A stretch of 64,000 nt of DNA from Poa pratensis (taxonomy: Eukaryota > Streptophyta > Magnoliopsida > Poales > Poaceae), in the NCBI GenBank assembly GCA_947311845.1, contig CAMZMU010000081.1, positions 3,134,701 to 3,198,700 of the forward strand, given 5' to 3'. This document shows positions 33,739 to 44,200 of this stretch, one piece after another. The notes beneath the pieces are model-generated. The model saw only the letters and a program-made list of their open reading frames with translations. It was not told the origin of the DNA and did not search any database. Each line of letters opens with the position of its first letter. Within the stretch, counting starts at the first letter, position 1. Both the position numbers and the translations under genes were made by a program.

Positions 33739-34187
33739 GCTCTCTTTGGCGAAAGCCCTGGGGGTCTATATATAGTCGTTTTTAGGTCAAGACGAAGCTT
33801 CGGGAAGAAAGATCGACGGCAGCGGAGGCCCGAGGGCCAGGATGGGGACCCCACGTGGTCAGGGAATCTGGCCACGTGGGCCCACCCCTTTCTGCCTTCT
33901 GGTCTCCGTTTCTTCGATTCCTTTGCGCCTACGTTTCGTTCCTTCCAAAAAAAGTTATCCCCGTAAAGTTTCAGGTCATTTGGACGTCATTTGGGTCCTT
34001 GAAACATCAAAATATAGAAAAAGGGGTTTTCTGACAGCGCAGGGTTAATTCCAGAAAAATGGGGAAGTTGTTAATTATCCCCAAAACTCAATATAAATCA
34101 TGAATATAACCCTTATATGATGCAAATAACATGGAATAACATGTAATAAAATGTAAAGTTCATGTATGCATTTTACATGCATCAACA
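33739..34187 (-). repeat. Gypsy LTR, 5' part (right of the Copia insertion), with TATA box
   Basis: The minus strand starts TGTTGATGCATG at 34187 and has CTATATATAG at about 33780-33770, some 410 bp into the LTR, a likely core promoter. The other LTR part lies left of the Copia. Confidence 0.7.
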
Positions 34188-37100
34188 CGTAGACCTGAAC
34201 TGTCCAGTTCCGACTACCCGGGTTAAGCTCGCTCAAGGGACTGATCACCATCTAAGAAAAACAAACAAAAAAATTCCAAAAAAAACTAAATATAGAAAAA
34301 TAATAACAAATCTGACATACAATATGATGAAACAAACGTCAAATACAGGCGCACGCTAGAACTGTCAACACGGAACCACATAAAAAAAACAAGCGCACAA
34401 GGAGCAAAAAGTAGTAACAGCCAGGGCGACACAGAATAAAACCGACGATGTCTGAAACAGTTAAGAAAGACCGCATGTACAACCCCAAATCATAAACGCC
34501 CAGGCTTAGTATACAGAAGTAAACACAGATAAGTTGTCACGTACTCACGTTACCAAGTCATCCTTTTATGGAGCCCAACCAAATAAATTCCAGCATCACA
34601 ACCCAAGCATTTTCTACATTTAATATACAGCACAAGCTAACCGTTCGCGCACACCACCATTGACTCCTTGAATAGCAAAGATCATTGTAGTTATAAGCAA
34701 AGAACGTGCAAAAACATCCAAAATACAATGATGCAATGTCAGGGCTAAAAGAAGAAAGCACGACCGGACGAACACGTGAAGGAAGTACCATAATGGAAAC
34801 ACAAACTAATACGGTACGACGTGACACGCGACTATAGAACACACGCGAATGAAAAGAAAAAACCAATTTTGTCACAAATTTAAATTGTTTCAGGTCGTGT
34901 CCTCGTAGAAGTCATTGCTACTACTGACTTCTCACAGGTTGTCTTGCCGACTCGGTGTCGCTGGAGTCAGCGGGGTCGCCGAGGAGTAAGACGGAGAAGC
35001 CCAGTGCTGCCGACTCCCTGGAGTCGGCGGAATCGCCGAGCAGTGAGATGGAGGAGGTTAGGCCTGCCGACTCCCGGGACTTGACATGGAAACTAATAAC
35101 AGCCGACACAGCCTAACGTACAGAGAAGCAAAGCTAGTCAACAACAAAAACACCGATCAACCAGCCCATCATCACAGCCGAAACCGTGTAATCAATCAAA
35201 CCTGTAACAACAGCCGAAACAACCCTATTGTACGGGAGAAGACGATATAAAGGAAGTAAGCCGGCAGCAAGTAAAGATACTCACGGATGGCTCAGGTGAT
35301 CGACTCCAACACACTTTCACAGCCGGCTGAAAAACAAATTGAACGCAAGAAAATAGGTAAGATCAATAGAACGAACAACAATAGAAAGCACGTGAAAATT
35401 GAACCGGACAAATTACAAACACAACGAAGATAAAAAAATAGGATTGAAGCCCAAAACAATCGAAAGGCAAGAGCGATAAAGAAAAAATACAGGGTCACCA
35501 GACCAAAAACAACCAAGAACATACACATACACATACACAAAAAAAATAACCTATAAATGGAAAAAAACAACAGAGGAACACGTAAGAAACATACGCTCGA
35601 GGAATCACCAGACAATTAAAAACCAATCTGACAGGGAAAAAACAATACACGTATACACGAAAGTTAGACACATCGCAAAAAGAGGCGTACCTTAAACACC
35701 AACGATCAACAACACATAAATAAACCTGAAAAAAATAAAAATCAAACAAACCAAAACACAGAAGCAACGCCGCCTATGAATAGAACCAATATAAAACACA
35801 CATAATAAACCCACTGAAAATCCTGAGGCTAAAGCCATATGATAAATACGAAATGTTAAAACTCACAAATAACGGAAAGGATTGTAGACACAGGAAAACA
35901 CGCCCGAACACCAGGATCGTAGATCTGTAAAAAAATATTGACATGACTCAAGAAATCAAAAAACAAAACAAACAAAACTCTAAAGAAAATAGAGGAAAAC
36001 AGTAAACGATTTACCATACGAAATACATAACGTCAAAACTCACCGGAAGCACACCTGCCCAAATAGCACACGCCGAATAAAGCGCGCCCAGCCAAGCGAA
36101 AGAACCGAGCAAGATCACGACCTGCACAAATAAAAATAAAAATAAAAATAGAGAATAACATTAGAAACCCTTTGAAGCAAAACTCGGAAACAATCGAAAG
36201 ACCAGGAACGCAGTACAAAAAAAGGAACACAAAAAACAACATGAGAGTAAGTACATGAACAACAAAACCCATTAAAAACCCAAAAAACTATCAATAGGAT
36301 GATCAAAACAGAAACAAAAAATGACAAACAAACAAATCGAACAAAAACAGCAGCAAACCGGAAAGCACAGGGAAGAACAAACAAAAGAACCCAGATACAT
36401 CCGATGTGAAACCAACAGAAACAACCACGAGACAACTCGTTGAGAGAGAACAAAGACGTGAAAGAAGAAAAGAGGGATAGACGGCGGAGCCGGCGAACCA
36501 ACAGACCCAAACCGGAGCTAACCTGCCGACGGAGCATGAACACCGAGGAAGAAATAACGGGGGGCAGAGCTCGAGAAAACACGGTGGAGCAAGAACAGCG
36601 AGGAAGAAGAAAAGGGCGAAATGAGAGCTGCAGTAACCATCCGATCCAGAACGCAACCTATATACCCCGTCCCCCTAGCACAGTGTGCACCGCAGCTCCA
36701 TCAGGTCGGTAACCACTCGCAACCAATGGCGAGCCGCCAGCAACATGAGAAATCGGGCCTTCTGACTACCAGCACAGTGCACCGTACCCACCGACGAATG
36801 AAGAGAGGCCAGCTCGGACGAAAAAATCGGGCCCAAATTCTCCCTGACATCACGAACAGTGCAACGTTCGCGAAATACCAAACGTACCCCAGCACACTGT
36901 AAAAAATACGCAGCGAGAACCCACGCACGGGAGAGATCGGCGACGCAAACGTGCAGGGCAACCGACGTGTGGACCACGGGAGGGGACAGGCCCATGATCA
37001 GCGAGAGAAAGGGGGATGGAACCACATGCGAACAAAACTATCCCAGAGGGGCACCGCTAAAACCCATTACGGTAAAAGTACAAATTCAGCCAATGGGACA

Positions 37101-37449
37101 AGCGCAGTGCGAATCTGCACCACCCAGACCCGTCCGCCACACCGATTAAACATGAACCGTGAGGCTGACGGGCGGGCCCTCAGGCTACAGCGGTGATCCA
37201 CGTAGGATGTCAGCGAGAATGGGTGCAATAAGCTTGGTACGGTTAGCGACTTTGCAAATCCCTATTCATTCCGACTCCAGGAGCCGGCAGGGATCGGATG
37301 GAGCGGAGGCACGGAGCGGGGAGGATCGGACGGCCAGAAAGCCCAAATCGGCGAGGAGCCTCCAAGGGGTCTCACCGTTTATATCCTTAGATGTTCCTTA
37401 CAAGCTAGTTCAGCTGCTATTTCATCTTATGCTTTTACATGCTTCATAG
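34188..37449. other. CACTA interior, AT-rich, no supported gene
   Basis: The plus strand is A-rich with many CAAAA words, giving long but low-complexity minus-strand frames that I do not accept as genes. A two-unit direct repeat of about 60 bp based on GCCGACTC is at 34946-35073. From 36440 the composition becomes purine-rich and more GC-rich, possibly non-coding exons or introns of the element transcript. Confidence 0.4.
34946..35073. repeat. About 60-bp tandem repeat (two units)
   Basis: GCCGACTC recurs at about 34946, 35008 and 35066. Between them, GGAGTCRGCGG-RTCGCCGAG-AGT-AGA-GGAG is conserved. On the minus strand it would read as repeated SLLGDSAD / VLLGDPAD units, but there is no other gene evidence. 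Confidence 0.5.
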
Positions 37450-37851
37450 GCTGAAATGGAAATGAGGATGGCACCATCTACTTCAGCGGATGGCACTGTC
37501 AAGGAACCTCTTTCTGCCGCTGAAGCTGTCACTGACGTGCTGTGTCGAGGCAATCGAAAGCCTAATTTTCTGAAAAACATAGGTGTGATAACAAGCCATA
37601 CGAGTGCAACAAAGTTTCAACTTCAGCTTCAGTTTGATTCTGAGAAAAAAAGGAGGCATGAACTGGAGTCTCTGGTTGATGAGCTGATGAAGCCGAAGGA
37701 AAAAGCTGGTGCAGATATGATCAAGTGTGAACAAGACTTTCACCGCGTGATGAAGGATCAAGAAAGTATGAGGATTAATCAACTATCATGCAATGCTCTT
37801 ATTAAGCAGATGTTGGCTAAATTAGCTCCTTCAAGAGATGAAACCGAGTAG
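37450..37851 (+). CDS. En/Spm TnpA-like C-terminal exon of the CACTA element
   Basis: The exon appears to begin after TTCATAG (acceptor, 37449) and runs 131 codons from the first Met to a TAG. It contains VLCRGNRKPNFLKNIGVITS, then a coiled-coil tail (FDSEKKRRHELESLVDELM). That order, a short FLKN-G motif followed by a coiled coil near the stop, is common at the C-terminus of plant Ptta/En/Spm transposase-associated proteins that bind subterminal repeats. It lies 1 kb from the right CACTA end. The upstream exons were not identified. Confidence 0.55.
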   Translation, partial: AEMEMRMAPSTSADGTVKEPLSAAEAVTDVLCRGNRKPNFLKNIGVITSHTSATKFQLQLQFDSEKKRRHELESLVDELMKPKEKAGADMIKCEQDFHRVMKDQESMRINQLSCNALIKQMLAKLAPSRDETE

Positions 37852-38159
37852 CCCTTCCTAAGAACCTCTGCAAACTCCTGGCTTTTTGTTAAGTCTTCGT
37901 GAGGCTTTTTGGGTGCCCTTCGTGAGTCTCAAACTGTATGTCGTTGGTGGCCTTTGAGAGGCCGAAAACTGTATGTTGACACTGCTAGGCAACCACTTGT
38001 TGTCTGGTGAACTGTAGAACATGGCCTTTGTGGCTTTTGATGCCTATATATGCTGGTGAGCAAGGTTGTGACCTCTTGTTTGGAATTAATCTATTTGTTG
38101 CATCTATTGTGTTTTCTTTTGCTGTGAATACTAGTAGGGCTAGAATTTGACGTGCGTCT

Positions 38160-38770
38160 CGATCGCCGAAATGGCCCTCCAAATAACGACAAAATGGAAA
38201 CGTCATGGACACGGTGACGTCATGAAGTACACGCGACGGAAACTTTTCGTCATGCGCAATGGACACGAGGACCCATATGATTGGTACATGTGTCACCATC
38301 TGATTGTGTGTAACCGTGACGGATAAAGAACGTCGAGCTCGCAGATGACGTTACCATCTCCGCCGCGATGAAGTAAAAAATGTCGCAAAAACGCATCCAC
38401 GTGGCACTCTGAGAACAGCGCACATGGCGTCATCTGATTAGCGCCGGTGCGTGACGAAAAAAATAAAAACGTCGCAGCGACAATGACGTCAGCATATACC
38501 GCGACGTTCAAATTTCGTCCAGGATAAAGTGACATCATCAAACAGCGGTAACGGCCATCTGCAACGTGGCATAGACCGCGACGGAAAAAAACGACGCACC
38601 TTATTGGGCCAGATGACGGGCCGGTCCAGTTACTCGCGACGATTTCGTAAACGTCAAGGATATCCCGCGACGTTTCAGGGGACAACAAACCGTCGCAGAA
38701 TCGCCTATGACAGTCGACCCCTGACCTTTTTTCCGTCGTGTAAACCGTCGCAGATGGCATGTCGCGACGT
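38160..38770. repeat. Right subterminal repeats of the CACTA element
   Basis: GCGACG, CGTCGC, GACGTCA and related words recur more than fifteen times over 600 bp in both orientations, matching the motif family at the left end (12640-12950). Confidence 0.65.
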
Positions 38771-38954
38771 TTTCAAGCACGGACCACATTATTGAATCGT
38801 CCCGGATCCCCGGAAATTTAGTAGTGGGGGTGCCATTGGCGGCGATTTTTGAGTCCGGACCCCCATTGGGCCTTTGGGGGGGTGTCTATCGGGGGATGCC
38901 GGTGGAGATGCTCTAAATATATTCTAGATCAACTTGTATATCTAACTCATTGCA

Positions 38955-40065
38955 GCAACAAAGTGAGTGGCGGAACATGCAAGATCAACTTGGTCAAGGT
39001 GTGCCGACTAAAGAAACTTGGTGGTCTTGAGATTCTCGACTTGGGAAACTTTTCCAGCGATCTTAGTCTGTGATGGCTATGGCATGAGTAGGCCTCCCTG
39101 GCTATGGGCTGATTCGGATACGCCAATTGACAATTCTTACATGCAACTCTTCAACGCGACCCTAAAAAAGGTCAGGGATCCCTCACCTAGGTCAGGTCGG
39201 GCCTCAAAAAGCCCGACCCTAAAATCTCCGGCCCGAGCCCGACCGTCGGGACGCAGAAATTGGGCCCGGACCAAAAAGTCCCGACTAGACCATGACCAAA
39301 AACTGTTTACCGAAAGTTTGAGCCCCGACCTGCCCGACCTTCGGGGCCGAAATACAGGCCTGAGCTCACCGCGATGAGCAAGCCTGGCTCGGGATTTTTT
39401 GGGCCGCGTCGGGTTGGGCCGTCCGGCCCGGGCTGCCCATGGTCAGGTATACTATGTGACCATGGGGACGGCCTCAAGGCATCCTTTATGTCATCCTCTT
39501 GGCTTGATGGTCTCCCCCCTAAGGCCATCGCGTCTAACTTTTTTGAGGCATCCAAGGGCAAGAACAGAAGTGTGTAGGACGCTCTCGCTGATCATAATGG
39601 ATCCCCGACCTCTCCGTGGATAACTTCCCTATTGAGCAAATCTCTCTCAGTTCGTCCACCTCTGGAGCCTTCTTTCGGAGGCCGTTCTTACTCCTGGGAT
39701 CGATGACACCATCACTTGGACCCTTATGACCAACGGGACTTACACGGCCAACTCAGTTTACAAAGCTCAATTCATCGGATCATCTCCTACCCCTTCATAT
39801 GGATATCGTCTGGAAGACTTGGGCTCCTTTGAAGTGTAGTTCTTTCGCCACGACGTCCCCTCGCTTACGGACCTCAAACCTGCGATCATCCTCATCACCT
39901 GGGATCTGGAAGGAAAGAAATGCACATGTATTCAACAATAAATTCTCTATGCCATCCCAGCTCTTTCAACGTATCAAAGACGAGAGGAAAACTGGATTCT
40001 GGCCGGTGCTAGGAACCTTGTGGAGATCGATTTTACTATTTATTTGGATTTCTTTTTCAAAATCC
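38955..40065 (+). pseudogene. LINE fragment (C-terminal RT/zf-RVT region) with insertion and deletion
   Basis: In broken frames the plus strand encodes pieces typical of plant L1-type LINE C-termini: NLVKVCRLKKLGGLEILDLG, then GDGLKASFMSSSWLDGLPPK, then DDTITWTLMTNGTYTANSVY, then IVWKTWAPLKCSSF and IWKERNAHVFNN. The pieces are in the expected order, with a 294-bp insertion at 39162 and a deletion inside the zinc-binding part. It is a dead copy. Confidence 0.7.
39162..39455. mobile_element. GC-rich insertion in the LINE, possibly hAT-like MITE
   Basis: This block interrupts the LINE reading and is flanked by diverged 8-mers, ACGCGACC on the left and ATGTGACC on the right. Inside, GCCCGACC and GGTCGGGC words occur in both orientations. 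Removing it restores LINE order. It has no coding capacity. Confidence 0.5.
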
Positions 40066-40137
40066 TATGCATAAAAAACATGAGACATATCTCTAATGTA
40101 ATAATAGCATGATAGTTATACTTTGTCAAGTGGTTTT
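40030..40137. repeat. Direct repeat, left copy (108 bp)
   Basis: The segment starts TTTTACTATTTATTTGGATT and ends CAAGTGGTTT. It recurs with several substitutions at 42013-42120 in the same orientation. Confidence 0.75.
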
Positions 40138-41099
40138 AGTTAGCTTGATCCTATAGAAATAATACTATAAAAGTCTTGTAAAATTTTATAGGAAAAAAAC
40201 ATGAGGTTCAATCTCATGGAAAATTCCTTACCACAATCACAGGGAATTGCTCTTCACATAGGATTCAATTACACATGTCATTTGAGTCATGTAGATTTCT
40301 TATTAGTACACTTTTCCTATCCGATCAATCAAAGTAGCCCTAAGTATTGTCGGTAAAAATACCAACAATTGTTTCAAAAAAAGTACTAACAATATTTTAG
40401 TAATATAATAGATACATAACAACTCATGAGAAGTGTAGGCAACACAAATTATTACGGTCATACAAGTCTCAAAGAAGCAAGTTTTCGGCATTAGTTAGTA
40501 GTTTCTACTAACTTTTTATGAAAAGAAATACAGTTAGGCTCTGCCTCTAAACGACAAAATTACAAACAAAAAATTGTTTGTGTCGTGGAACTATCTTAAC
40601 CGTTCATAGTTGTGAGATTCGTGCTACTTTTTGCTTTCTGGTAGCTTTGCATATTGAACCTTCTTTTTTTTAATGAACCCACACTCCCGCTTAGACTACC
40701 GACGGTTTTGCACATAGAGTCCTTTTTTGTAGAAATCAACCAACACTCCCACTCATGAAGGTTTCATAATATATTTCATTACGGTTTTTCAATATTTCAC
40801 GAAAAGATTCACAAAAGGCGAAACTATAGACGCATATGAGTTTCTTCACGAAAACATGTATAAAACATAATGAAAACTATGTTTTTTACTTTTATGAAAA
40901 GCAAAATAGTGGGGTGCCATGGGGGTAGTGGTGCACCCACATCCAACCATTGGATACACTATAGGGAGCACAAGATTGATTCCAATGGAAACGGCAGATT
41001 TTGATGACGTCACACCGAGAGCACGAAAATGCATGGAGAGAATTGTTGTGTGCATGCAGGATACATCATTCTCTCTCATATCCATCTCCTTTACATATT

Positions 41100-41215
41100 G
41101 CTACATAACATGGATAGAATTGTTGCATGGTGGTGGACCGTGTCCTTTAAGAATTTCCATCTCCTTGAGGTGTACATGGATATAGAATTATTGCGTGTGG
41201 TGGTGGACCGTATCA
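41100..41215. repeat. Short tandem duplication inside the foldback element
   Basis: ATGGATAGAATTGTTGCATG...GTGGTGGACCGTRTC is repeated with about 75-bp spacing (about 41109-41143 and 41177-41214). Confidence 0.55.
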
Positions 41216-41569
41216 GTGTTTGCTTGCTTACTCTGAACTTTTTTGTCAACCTGTTAAATATTTTAATTTTTACATTTATTTAGTTGGACTGATTCCTACA
41301 AAACTCGGTTAAAATTTGCGTGGAACCATCGGTACCTAATGTTAATAACCCACTAATTTGCTGACTGAAAATGCAGATCCTCCCAACCTGAAAAGATTAG
41401 GTACGAAGCTTCTCTAAGAGATTGTCATTGTCACAATGTTGACGAACTCAGAACTATGTGTTCATGGGTTTCTATGTTCCGGCCGTCCGTACTATTGAAC
41501 TTTAATTAAGTTGTACTGCCTCTTTTCCGTACACTGCTTTCACGCAATGCATTCAGGTTTCCACCACTA

Positions 41570-41636
41570 GAATTGTCTAATGAATGTGGTGGAATTGTGT
41601 AATGGGTGTGGTGGAATTGTGTAATGGTTGTGGAGG
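41570..41636. repeat. Minisatellite, about 23-bp unit x3
   Basis: GTGGTGGAATTGTGTAATGG recurs three times in a row with small changes inside the foldback element. Confidence 0.65.
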
Positions 41637-42012
41637 GCAACCCATGCATGAGACAAGAAAATAGACGGAACCTGCCCTGCCGTTGCATGCACAAACGGTT
41701 TTGCTAAACGTGGATTCATCAAGGGAGCACATGATTGCTTTATCCAACGGTGAGCACCCTATGCACCACTACCCCCATGGCACCAAATCCGCGTCGTTTA
41801 TGAAAACTACGTAACATGTGAAATATATATAAATTACGCACGCATGCTTTAGTTGAAACCTCGTTAATTTTTTTTGGAAGAAAATAGTGTAGGAATAGGA
41901 AATTTTCCTCTCATGACACTATTCATCAATTTGGTTCAAAGAAAGAATTGATCAAAGGAAAAATATATGAAAATTCTCTTTGATCTCGGCTTTAAAGGAA
42001 AATAATGCATCA

Positions 42013-42120
42013 ATTTTACTATTTATTTGGATTCCTTTTTCAAAATCCTCCGCACAAAAAACGTGACAGAGATCTCTAGTGGCATAATAGCATGATAGTT
42101 ATACTTTCTCAAGTGGTTTG
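42013..42120. repeat. Direct repeat, right copy (108 bp)
   Basis: This is the partner of 40030-40137. The two copies bracket about 1.9 kb containing the foldback element. Confidence 0.75.
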
Positions 42121-42269
42121 AGTTTGATTTTATTGTAGTTATTAGTAACCGTGTGTTTTTTCTATTCCTATGAACCCAAATTTTCAGAATTTCTGTGTTT
42201 TTTTAATCATCTGTTTTGCGTCTTCATATCTTATTTCCATGTTTTTCCTACTCATTTGCTTTTAGAATC

Positions 42270-43110
42270 GTGCGAACTAAACATGCCTGATAGAGGCAAA
42301 GGTGTCCGTTCTTTCGATGAGAAGATAACTACGATTTGAGAATACATCGATGTTGACGATCCGACTACAAACGTGCGAGCACGATGCGCCTTGACAATCA
42401 CTACACCAACTCCAGAAGGATTATGACAGCGACGTAGCACAATTGACCAAACCAACTAAGGTCTAATTCCTGCAAGCAATCGAGAACAAGCAAGAACTAA
42501 GATTGGCAATCTGAATATTGCAAATATGGATGAAAGATTATAATTGAAAGTGGGGTTCCGATACCGGTCTTAATCTGGTCGATCTGACACAGATGAAGTA
42601 CCGTGAAGTTGTAACGACGGCTAACTTTTAACTAAACAAAACCCAAACCCTAAAACAACAACCTAGGGTTGTATTTATAGGGACATAGGGGAATTTCGTG
42701 CAGCTTTGGAAAAGGGGCCTGAAATCCATCCTAAGTTGGTTTCCCTATTAATACGGACTCTAGCTAAAAACAGCCTATGAAAAGGTATTTCGGAAATATA
42801 TGGGCCTGGCCCAAAAATAGAGGTGACGCAGCACCATATATCACTATGGACAAAAATATGAAGTGTGATCTCGAATATTTCGTCCAAGTCTTCATGCATC
42901 ATTATGGTGGCTTCAAAGTCCTGAAATCTCCACTTATAGCGTCATCTCCAATCATCGCTTGCTTGTTGCCATCTCCACGAACGATCATGCTCCAGTGCTT
43001 GTTCTTCTCCTCCTTGCTAGGTTCATTATTTCTAAGTGTAACAAACACATCTGTTTTAGGCAGTAGCATATTCTCATTTATATTTGGAAGAGTTCCAAGA
43101 AATGAAAGTA
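42270..43110 (-). mobile_element. Possible solo LTR or LTR fragment, minus strand
   Basis: Read on the minus strand, a TATA-like CCTATAAATA (about 42683-42674) follows an A/T-rich upstream region and precedes a 5'-leader-like sequence (CCCTAGGTTG, CTTCACGGTACTTCATCTG). The layout is that of an LTR U3-R-U5, but I could not find ends, target duplication, primer-binding site or a second copy. Confidence 0.35.
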
Positions 43111-43588
43111 CCTGATAATAGGTCCTTATATAGCTGTAGGACTAGTGGTTGTAACCGTAGGTGGGATGTCCTCATTAGTGCCCTAGTTAAAATTGTATGA
43201 AATGTTAATGAAACATTTATGAAACTGGTGAAGCACTGGTCGACGATTGCACGAATCTCAAAACCATGAACAGGAAAATAGTGTCGGGACGTCAAGGTAC
43301 GCATAGACGTAGGAACTCCGGGTTGTCTACGTGGTCTCATCTCGAAAGAAGCCATGGCCCGTTCGGCCCGGGTGCATTATGCTTAAATGGCAATTAGATA
43401 CCAAAAGTCAGAGCTAAACCTACTGGATCCATGTGCTATTTGGTCAGGAGCACATGCTCGCGCTCTCTGCAGAGCACTACATCTATATTGTCAACGAAGT
43501 ACTCCCTAGTATCCAACTAAATTTCGATCTTGCTTTCATCTAGTCTGATCTGAGAAGAGAACAGCAACCAAAAACTAGGCAGGCAGGG

Positions 43589-44200
43589 ATGGCGAGGATG
43601 CTCCGGAAGAGCTCGAGCGAGAAGACGCTCGGAGACGTGATGCAGGAGGAGAGGAGGACAAGCATGGGCATGGCCAGCCGCCTCCTCGCCCCGGACGCCT
43701 CGCTCTCCAACCCCTCGTTCCGCAACTACTACGGCGTTGCCGCCGCCGGCTCGGTGCCGTTCCTCTGGGAGTCGGCGCCGGGAACTCCCAAGAAGGGCAT
43801 CTCGTCGTCGGAGCTCCCGCCCCTGACGCCGCCACCATCCTACTACAGCAAGACTACCAAGTCCAAGTGCTCCAAGAAGCTGCTGCCGGCGTCGCCCAAG
43901 CCGGCCGGCTTCGTCCCGAAGATATTTAGGAGGAGCCACACGATGCCGTCTCCCTCGTCGTCGTCCAAGGAGAGCGTCCAGTGCAGCTGCAGCAGCAGCA
44001 GCCGGAGGAAGCGGCTGGTGGACAGTCCTCGGTCGTCGTTCTCGTCGACGTCAAGGGTGGAGGACGAAGAAGGGGACAGCGAGTCCGGGTCAACAACGTC
44101 TACTCTGTGTTTCCGGACGCGGCAATCCGGCCGGGGGCACGGCAGGCTGCATGGGCTGCTTGCCTCCGTTGTGGGAGGGCATGGTTCGGCTGCATCTTAG
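43589..44200 (+). CDS. DUF688-type plant protein, intact single exon
   Basis: The 203-residue protein is Ser/Pro/Lys-rich and contains VPFLWESAPGTPKKG (about residues 53-67), the hallmark of plant DUF688 proteins, followed by LPPLTPPPSYY. Basic and serine-rich tracts (KPAGFVPKIFRRSHTM, SCSSSSRRKR) and an acidic patch (VEDEEGDSESGS) follow. I see no signal peptide or membrane span. The molecular role of the family is not established. The start ATG at 43589 is the first in frame in a GC-rich open block. It is intact, unlike the other host genes here. Confidence 0.85.
   Translation: MARMLRKSSSEKTLGDVMQEERRTSMGMASRLLAPDASLSNPSFRNYYGVAAAGSVPFLWESAPGTPKKGISSSELPPLTPPPSYYSKTTKSKCSKKLLPASPKPAGFVPKIFRRSHTMPSPSSSSKESVQCSCSSSSRRKRLVDSPRSSFSSTSRVEDEEGDSESGSTTSTLCFRTRQSGRGHGRLHGLLASVVGGHGSAAS

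Larger units (their letters stand above)
18300..34187 (-). mobile_element. Gypsy retrotransposon remnant (gag, protease, one LTR), split by the Copia element
   Basis: On the minus strand the order is LTR (34187 to about 20650, interrupted by the Copia), primer-binding site, gag (20301-19834), linker and retropepsin (19538-19170), then non-coding sequence. The LTR starts TGTTGATGCATGTAAAATGC at 34187 and has a TATA box. No reverse transcriptase, RNase H, integrase or second LTR is present, so the 3' two thirds are gone. The left boundary is approximate. Gag style and primer site fit the large Athila/Sabrina-like Gypsy group of grasses, by inference. Confidence 0.7.
12599..38826 (+). mobile_element. 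CACTA (En/Spm) element with nested insertions
   Basis: The left end CACTACTAAAAACTCGG starts at 12599 and the right end CCGGGGATCC...TTTAGTAGTG ends at 38826. The terminal inverted repeats match over about 25 bp with mismatches, and a 3-bp GGG duplication lies on both sides (12596-12598, 38827-38829). Both ends carry subterminal CGTCGC/GCGACG motifs. Inside are a coiled-coil ORF, a B3-like pseudogene, a second CACTA end, Gypsy and Copia insertions, and a TnpA-like exon near the right end. No TNPD-type transposase domain was seen. About 16 kb is left after removing the Copia and visible Gypsy parts. Confidence 0.85.
11155..38913 (-). mobile_element. Harbinger-like element 1, split by a 26-kb CACTA insertion
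   Basis: The left end GAGTATCTCCACCGG (11155) and the right end CCGGTGGAGATGCTC (ending 38913) are terminal inverted repeats, and TAA flanks both sides (11152-11154, 38914-38916). A 3-bp TWA duplication is the PIF/Harbinger signature. Removing the CACTA insertion and one copy of its GGG duplication leaves about 1.53 kb, close to the 1.43-kb relative at 54947-56380. It carries a decayed ORF on the minus strand (12401-11725). No DDE transposase is visible, so it is probably non-autonomous. Confidence 0.8.
40913..41784. mobile_element. 872-bp foldback/MITE-like element
   Basis: The left end GGTGCCATGGGGGTAGTGGT and right end ACCACTACCCCCATGGCACC are perfect 20-bp inverted repeats. Weaker pairing extends about 45 bp inward (CAACCATTGGATA ... 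AGGGAGCACA). No clear 8- or 9-bp target duplication was seen, so the superfamily is open. It contains two small tandem repeats and no gene. Confidence 0.75.

Noticed and set aside
36115..36582. 155-codon minus-strand ORF rich in Phe, Val and Cys, like a membrane protein
   Set aside because: It is a translation of A-rich plus-strand sequence inside the CACTA; the hydrophobicity comes from T-rich codons.
38116..38160. ACTAGTAGGGC near 38131 as the missing right end of the second CACTA
   Set aside because: It is in the wrong orientation and diverges after ten bases.
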